The notes beneath the pieces were generated by a model. The model was not told where the DNA came from and made no database searches. It saw nothing but the letters and a program-made list of their open reading frames with translations. A program made the translations under genes and the position numbers. Of a stretch of 12,076 bases of DNA, positions 8,170 through 12,076 are shown one piece after another (within the stretch, counting starts at the first letter, position 1; each line of letters opens with the position of its first letter). Source of the stretch: CAINDR01 sp964495615 (lineage in GTDB: Bacteria > Patescibacteriota > Patescibacteriia > Patescibacteriales > UBA12465); assembly GCA_964495615.1 (NCBI GenBank), contig CAZBVX010000021.1, forward strand, positions 1 to 12,076, read 5' to 3'.

Positions 8170-9909
8170 ATGTCAAAAATTTGGCAACTTAATTCTGCAG
8201 CACCGGAAAATTTTTTTACTGAAAACAGTGGATTATCGCCGATTTTGGCACAATTGCTTTTTAATCGCGGACTTCGCACCGAAGAAGAAATTGAGGCTTT
8301 TTTGAATCCGGAAACATGCTTTTATGATCCCTTTTTATTCAATGACATGGCTGCCGCCATCGATCTCTTGATTAAAAAAATCAAAGCGGGAGAAAAAATT
8401 ATTATTTATGGAGATTATGATGCTGATGGAATCACTGCTTCCGCAGTTCTTTCGGAAGCCTTAAAAATTTTAAAAGCCAAGGTTGAAGTTTATCTGCCGG
8501 ATCGCGTTACTGAAGGTTATGGTTTGAATTTGTTAGCGATTGATCAATTGGTTGCGGCTGGCGCTAAGCTAGTTATCACGGTGGATACCGGAATTAGAAA
8601 TAAAGAAGAAATTGCTTATGCAAAAAAATGCGGTTTGGAAGTAATCGTCACTGATCATCATACTTTACCAGAAAATGAGGAGGATTTGCCGGATTGTTTA
8701 ATTATTAATTCCGCTGACGCCCGCAACAAATATCCTTTTAAGTTTTTGGCCGGTGTCGGCGTGGCCTTTAAGGTTGCTAGTGCCTTAGTTTCTCGTTCAA
8801 AATTATCTGACGAACAAAAACATTATTTATTAGAAAGTCTTTTGGATTTTGTCGCAATTGGTACTGTGGCCGATATGGTGACGATGATGGGTGAAAATCG
8901 TGCTTTGGTTAGCCGTGGTTTGGAAGTTTTGAATCAAACCAAAAGAATCGGTCTCAAAGAATTGATAAAGGTAGCAAAATTGGACAATTTGCGCCGTTTG
9001 GAGTCTTGGAATATTGGTTATCAAATTGGTCCACGATTGAATGCCGCTAGCCGAATGGATCATGCCAGCAACGCTTTTGCATTATTAGTTTGTGATAACC
9101 AAGCAAAAGCAGAAGTGATTGCGAAGGAATTAAATAATCGAAATAGTGATCGTCAAAAAATTACCGAAGAAGCAGTTGGTGAAGCTCGAGCGCAGATTGA
9201 CAACCAGCTTAATGTTGGACCAAAATTTTTTCTAGCGGCAATTTCTAATCAAGAAAAAATATGGAGTGAGGGGATTATTGGCTTGGTCGCGGGAAAAATT
9301 TGTGAACGATATTATCGTCCAACCATTGTCGTGACTTCCACCGAAGATGGCTACAAAGGTTCCGGCAGGTCTATTGAAGAGTTTAATCTAATAGAAGCAA
9401 TAGAAGAGGCTGCGCAGACAGATAGCAGCTTGATTGGTAAGTATGGCGGACATCCAATGGCTTGCGGTTTCAGTATGGAAAGTAAAGAAAAATTGGATGC
9501 TTTTGTTAAAAAAATGGAAGAAATCGCTGTTAGAAAATTAAGTAATGAAAATTTAGCACCAAAATTAAAAATTGAAATTGAAATTCCTTTATCGGCAGTT
9601 AATGAAAATTTATTGGCCGAGATTTCTTTGTTAGCACCTTTTGGACAACACAATCCTCAGCCAAAATTTGTTAGTCGAGGCCTGAAAATTGTTGAATCAT
9701 TTTTTATGGGCCTGGATGGCCAGCACGTCAAATTCAAAGTAGCGGATGAAAATGGTTTTAGTTTGTGGGCAATTTGTTTTGGCGGTACTGATATGTACAA
9801 ACATTGTGAAGTTGGCGATTTTATTGATTTGGCCTATTTTGCCGAATGGAATGAATTTAATGGACGCAAAGAAGTGCAATTAAAAATTATTGATTTGAAA
9901 AAAATATGA
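8170..9909 (+). CDS. recJ: Single-stranded-DNA-specific exonuclease RecJ
   Basis: This is a 5'-3' single-stranded DNA exonuclease of the DHH phosphoesterase family (579 residues; E. coli RecJ is 577). It works in recombination, mismatch and base-excision repair in the cytoplasm. The DHH domain shows motif I GDYDADG (81-87), VDTG with D139, the DHH motif at D162-H163-H164, and TVADMVTM with D235. The core continues with GPRLNAASRM (287-296). The DHHA1 domain shows SEGIIGLVAGKI (366-377), GSGRS (397-401) and YGGHPMACGFS (425-435). A C-terminal OB-like domain covers roughly residues 460-579. All expected metal and catalytic motifs are present, so it should be active. The ATG at 8170 has no Shine-Dalgarno. 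The TGA stop overlaps the start of rnhA by four bases, indicating translational coupling. Confidence 0.95.
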   Translation: MSKIWQLNSAAPENFFTENSGLSPILAQLLFNRGLRTEEEIEAFLNPETCFYDPFLFNDMAAAIDLLIKKIKAGEKIIIYGDYDADGITASAVLSEALKILKAKVEVYLPDRVTEGYGLNLLAIDQLVAAGAKLVITVDTGIRNKEEIAYAKKCGLEVIVTDHHTLPENEEDLPDCLIINSADARNKYPFKFLAGVGVAFKVASALVSRSKLSDEQKHYLLESLLDFVAIGTVADMVTMMGENRALVSRGLEVLNQTKRIGLKELIKVAKLDNLRRLESWNIGYQIGPRLNAASRMDHASNAFALLVCDNQAKAEVIAKELNNRNSDRQKITEEAVGEARAQIDNQLNVGPKFFLAAISNQEKIWSEGIIGLVAGKICERYYRPTIVVTSTEDGYKGSGRSIEEFNLIEAIEEAAQTDSSLIGKYGGHPMACGFSMESKEKLDAFVKKMEEIAVRKLSNENLAPKLKIEIEIPLSAVNENLLAEISLLAPFGQHNPQPKFVSRGLKIVESFFMGLDGQHVKFKVADENGFSLWAICFGGTDMYKHCEVGDFIDLAYFAEWNEFNGRKEVQLKIIDLKKI

Positions 9910-10310
9910 AATTAATTTCTTTTTCTGATGGTGGAGCGCGCGGCAATCCCGGACCAGCTGGTATTGGGGCAGTTTTGTATAACGAAAAAAATGAATTATT
10001 GGAAGAACTTTCTTTTTACTTAGGTGAAACCACCAACAACCAAGCAGAGTATCGGGCTTTAATTATGGCTCTTGAGAAGGCGCAGGCTCTTGGGGCAACC
10101 GAAATGGATTGTTATTTGGATAGTGAATTAGTGGTTAAACAGTTGAACCGGGAATATAAAGTAAAGAATCAGGACCTGGCACCATTGTTTTTGAAGGTTC
10201 ACAATATTTCTCTAGCTTTCAAAAAAATCAGTTTTCACCACGTGCCACGCGAAAAAAATTCTGTTGCTGATGGACTTGCTAATCGGGCAATGGATCGGAA
10301 AGCTAACTAA
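9906..10310 (+). CDS. rnhA: Ribonuclease HI
   Basis: Type 1 RNase H (134 residues) cleaves the RNA strand of RNA-DNA hybrids, such as primers and R-loops. The four catalytic acids are visible: D8 in FSDGGARGNPGPAG, E48 in NNQAEYRAL, D72 in YLDSELVV and D122 in the C-terminal motif HVPREKNSVADGLAN (112-126). The protein is shorter than E. coli RNase HI (155 residues). The EYKVKNQDL segment (residues 83-91) is typical of the archaeal-like or compact subgroup, which lacks the long basic protrusion. The ATG overlaps the recJ stop as ATGA, so it is probably translated by ribosomes finishing recJ. A strong terminator follows 16 bases after the stop. Confidence 0.95.
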   Translation: MKLISFSDGGARGNPGPAGIGAVLYNEKNELLEELSFYLGETTNNQAEYRALIMALEKAQALGATEMDCYLDSELVVKQLNREYKVKNQDLAPLFLKVHNISLAFKKISFHHVPREKNSVADGLANRAMDRKAN

Positions 10311-10326
10311 AAATTTTTTCTCAAAT

Positions 10327-10355
10327 AAAAAACCGCTTCAAAAAGCGGTTTTTTT
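10327..10355. terminator. Bidirectional terminator between convergent genes
   Basis: AACCGCTT (10331-10338) pairs perfectly with AAGCGGTT (10343-10350) around a CAAA loop. Flanking AAAA/TTTT extends the stem to 12 base pairs. The plus strand continues with a T-run (10349-10355). The A-rich left flank provides a T-run on the minus strand, so the same hairpin can end both rnhA and the minus-strand peptidase gene, whose stop is at 10371. Confidence 0.9.
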
Positions 10356-10370
10356 ATTTTTAATTTTATG

Positions 10371-11534
10371 TTAATTGCCAGTTAATGACCAATGCCATGG
10401 CTCATTTCCAATTTTGGCATATAGACCATTTTTGTTCATGCAATCTTTTAATCCGCTACTTATATTATAATCCCAGGACATTTTTCCTCCTTCGTTACGG
10501 CTAATATCAACTGCATTTCCACCCATATGATTAGAGCAGCATGGTTTTGCGGCAGTATTTCCAGTTCCGTTTTTAAAAGCTTTCCAATATCTCAATGATT
10601 GTTCCACAGTTCTTGCTCCGCCATTAACATAGAAAAGATCTTTGCCATTTTTTTGTTTTACACAAGCGAAGGCTCTTTCTAGTTTTTCTTTCATGATTGG
10701 TGATACTTTTTTATTTTGATAGTCAACCAAAGTTACCGTTATTTTTGAGGCCAACTCTTCACATTTTGATGTATCGCCGCCAGTTCTTTTGAATTCATCA
10801 CAACCTTCTTGGTAGGGATTTCCAGAGCCGGGAGCACTGTCAGAGAAATCGGGCATTGCTTCCGGAATATATTGGATTTTTAGTGATTTAAAAATTAAAA
10901 TATCCGGATTAATTACCGAAATAATCATATAAGAAGAGAATAATACAACAAGTCCGCTCACACTACCAATAATCATTTCTTTGGCAACTTTCATTCGAGA
11001 AGCATTACTACCAGAAATTAACCAGATAACTCCGCCAGCCATTGTTGTTACAGCAGCTAGGGAACCAATAATAATTAAGGCGTAATTATAGAGAGCAATA
11101 ATATATTGAGCAATCCAAGGAACTTCGCAAGTAGTTGAACCATCATCACCTTTTATGCAATCCACTTTTGGGCAAGTGTAAGAACCGTCAGCATTTTTTT
11201 TGCAACTAATTAATTTGTATAAACCTGGAATATCAATATTAAGATTATCAAAAGGATTGTTGAGGGTGGCAACTGGCTTGACTGGTGCTAATGGAGCTTC
11301 GATTAGGCAGCAGCAGACATTTTCCGGGGAAAGCTTTTCTCCTTTACACATTATATCGTTTCCAATAACGAATTTTTTGTTAGTACAAGTGATTTGATTT
11401 AATTCCCAGTAACAATTATCGTTTGTCAAATTAGCTGGTGTTGTAGTGCTAGCTCTTACTTCTGCTGCAAAACTAAAAATTGCAAAGAGCAAAAAAAATA
11501 CGCTAATTATTTTTAACTGCCCGAGTTTTTTCAT
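10371..11534 (-). CDS. Secreted membrane protein: Cys-rich region, T4SS pilin-like segment, M15 peptidase
   Basis: This is a 387-residue envelope protein, probably a D-Ala-D-Ala or L,D-type peptidoglycan carboxypeptidase anchored in the membrane. Residues 1-28 form a signal peptide (KK, hydrophobic core, likely cleavage after EVRA). Residues 41-136 contain ten Cys, including CCC at 74-76 and a duplicated 15-residue unit. Two helices (about 143-174 and 187-208), joined by the basic loop SNASRMKVAKE, resemble the T4SS pilin (VirB2/TrbC-like) segments common in Patescibacteria. The C-terminal domain has the M15/VanY signature: R308 and Q312 in GGARTVEQ, SNHMGGNAVD with zinc ligands H336 and D343, and EPWH with E378 and H381. 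Positive-inside reasoning puts both the Cys-rich and peptidase parts outside the cell. The ATG overlaps the porB stop as ATGA. The domain calls rest on motifs; the pilin call is less certain than the M15 call. Confidence 0.85.
   Translation of the reverse strand: MKKLGQLKIISVFFLLFAIFSFAAEVRASTTTPANLTNDNCYWELNQITCTNKKFVIGNDIMCKGEKLSPENVCCCLIEAPLAPVKPVATLNNPFDNLNIDIPGLYKLISCKKNADGSYTCPKVDCIKGDDGSTTCEVPWIAQYIIALYNYALIIIGSLAAVTTMAGGVIWLISGSNASRMKVAKEMIIGSVSGLVVLFSSYMIISVINPDILIFKSLKIQYIPEAMPDFSDSAPGSGNPYQEGCDEFKRTGGDTSKCEELASKITVTLVDYQNKKVSPIMKEKLERAFACVKQKNGKDLFYVNGGARTVEQSLRYWKAFKNGTGNTAAKPCCSNHMGGNAVDISRNEGGKMSWDYNISSGLKDCMNKNGLYAKIGNEPWHWSLTGN
11118..11207 (-). repeat. Tandem 15-residue Cys repeat within the M15 peptidase gene
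   Basis: Residues 110-124 (SCKKNADGSYTCPKV) and 125-139 (DCIKGDDGSTTCEVP) are two adjacent copies of one pattern: C-x9-C with D-G-S-x-T-C at the same places (C111/C121 and C126/C136). The DNA has diverged, so this is an old duplication. The conserved Cys pair and the acidic DG turn suggest a small disulfide-closed or metal-binding loop outside the membrane. Confidence 0.75.
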
Positions 11535-12076
11535 ATTTTATATTTCTCAATATTTTGATTAGCGATTTCTTGAATAACTTTCAAATCTTCTGCGTGAAGA
11601 TGTTTGAATCTCCCTTGGCCTTTTAGATATTCGTCAACTGGTTTCGGCGAAAAGTTTGCGGTGATACTAGAAGAAGCCAATTCCCCATCGCGATATTCCA
11701 ATAATGGATAAAGACCAGTTGTTGCGGCCAATTTTCCCATCATTACGGATTGGTCATTTTTTATTTTCCAGCCCGGGATGCAAGGGGAGAGAATTTGGAT
11801 GTAAGTTGGGCCATCTACTTCCAAAGCAGCTTTTACTTTTCTGGTAATATCATCAGGAAAGCCAGCGGTGCTTTGGGCAACATATTTTAAACCATGAGCT
11901 AGAGCAATTTTTAGCATGTCTTTTTTGACCTGAGTGGAGCCGATAGAAGCTTCGCCGTTTGGAGTGGTGGTTGTGGAAGCACCGTAAGGCGTGGCCCCGG
12001 AAGCTTGAATCCCAGTATTGGAATAAGCTTCAGTATCGTAGCAGATATAAAGAATTTTTTCGTTTCGTTCCCACAT
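11531..12076 (-). CDS. porB: Pyruvate:ferredoxin oxidoreductase beta subunit, C-terminal fragment
   Basis: This is the C-terminal 181 residues of the thiamine-diphosphate-binding subunit of a 2-oxoacid (probably pyruvate):ferredoxin oxidoreductase, which converts pyruvate and CoA to acetyl-CoA, CO2 and reduced ferredoxin. Numbered from the window edge, CYDTEAYSNTGIQ (12-24) is the end of the thiamine diphosphate and Mg2+ binding motif, with N20. GATPYGASTTTTP (27-39) and ILSPCIPGW (95-103) match PorB, and C99 corresponds to the isolated iron-sulfur ligand of the family. The GDG motif and the CxxC pair should lie beyond the window. The Met at the edge is within the conserved RNE-ILYVCYD block, so it is internal and the true start is not visible. 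The stop TGA overlaps the start of the M15 peptidase gene. Substrate preference cannot be fixed from this fragment. Confidence 0.9.
   Translation of the reverse strand: MWERNEKILYICYDTEAYSNTGIQASGATPYGASTTTTPNGEASIGSTQVKKDMLKIALAHGLKYVAQSTAGFPDDITRKVKAALEVDGPTYIQILSPCIPGWKIKNDQSVMMGKLAATTGLYPLLEYRDGELASSSITANFSPKPVDEYLKGQGRFKHLHAEDLKVIQEIANQNIEKYKI

Noticed and set aside
11200..11397. Plus-strand 65-codon frame opposite the Cys-rich region of the M15 gene
   Set aside because: It is low-complexity antisense to a well-supported gene with a signal peptide, and has no promoter or terminator.
11535..11542. TATAAAAT on the minus strand as a promoter of the M15 peptidase gene
   Set aside because: It ends at the ATG, leaving no room for a start point before the gene, and no -35 was found. 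AT-rich chance sequence, with translation coupled to porB, is simpler.
12074..12076. ATG at the window edge as the true porB start
   Set aside because: The sequence that follows is the middle of the PorB fold. The thiamine diphosphate GDG motif and the CxxC pair must lie upstream, so the gene is cut by the window.
10371..12076. A conjugative or mobile element on the minus strand
   Set aside because: Only one pilin-like segment is present, inside a peptidase fusion and coupled to a metabolic gene. No relaxase, ATPase, integrase, repeats or attachment sites are visible.

Overview
This AT-rich window carries a dense block of bacterial housekeeping genes plus one accessory-looking envelope gene. 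It most likely comes from the Candidate Phyla Radiation (Patescibacteria), perhaps the Parcubacteria side. This is inferred from several things. The RpoC, MurJ and LepA sequences have the character of that group. No readable gene start has a clear Shine-Dalgarno sequence. Promoters sit almost on top of start codons, and a membrane protein carries a type IV secretion pilin-like segment of a kind common in that group. TGA is used as a stop (recJ and porB both end in TGA), so the recoded-UGA lineages (Gracilibacteria/Absconditabacteria) are excluded. No phylogeny could be run.

Layout. Plus strand: the 3' end of rpoB (1-539), rpoC (582-4448), an intrinsic terminator (4465-4503), an extended -10 promoter placed for leaderless transcription of murJ (4527-6143), a second hairpin terminator (6156-6180), a -35/-10 promoter again placed for a leaderless start at lepA (6216-8042), a 37-codon membrane microprotein two bases after lepA (8045-8158), recJ (8170-9909) and rnhA (9906-10310, ATGA overlap with recJ). 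A strong, probably bidirectional terminator (10327-10355) separates these from two minus-strand genes. Those are the 3' part of a pyruvate:ferredoxin oxidoreductase beta subunit (11531-12076, truncated by the window end) and, overlapping it by ATGA, a secreted membrane protein joining a Cys-rich N-terminus, a T4SS pilin-like two-helix segment and an M15 (VanY-type) peptidase domain (10371-11534). No stretch over about 80 bases lacks a gene.

Functions. RpoB and RpoC form the catalytic core of RNA polymerase. MurJ flips lipid II, and the M15 protein would trim peptidoglycan peptides, so together they imply a murein wall. LepA acts on translating ribosomes. RecJ and RNase HI are a translationally coupled nucleic-acid-processing pair. 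PorB belongs to fermentative pyruvate metabolism.

The most interesting observations are the pilin/M15 fusion with its 15-residue Cys repeat, the recurring pattern of a terminator followed by a promoter with almost no 5' leader, and the microprotein between lepA and recJ. No CRISPR array, tRNA, rRNA, insertion sequence or obvious novel multi-gene defence system was seen.
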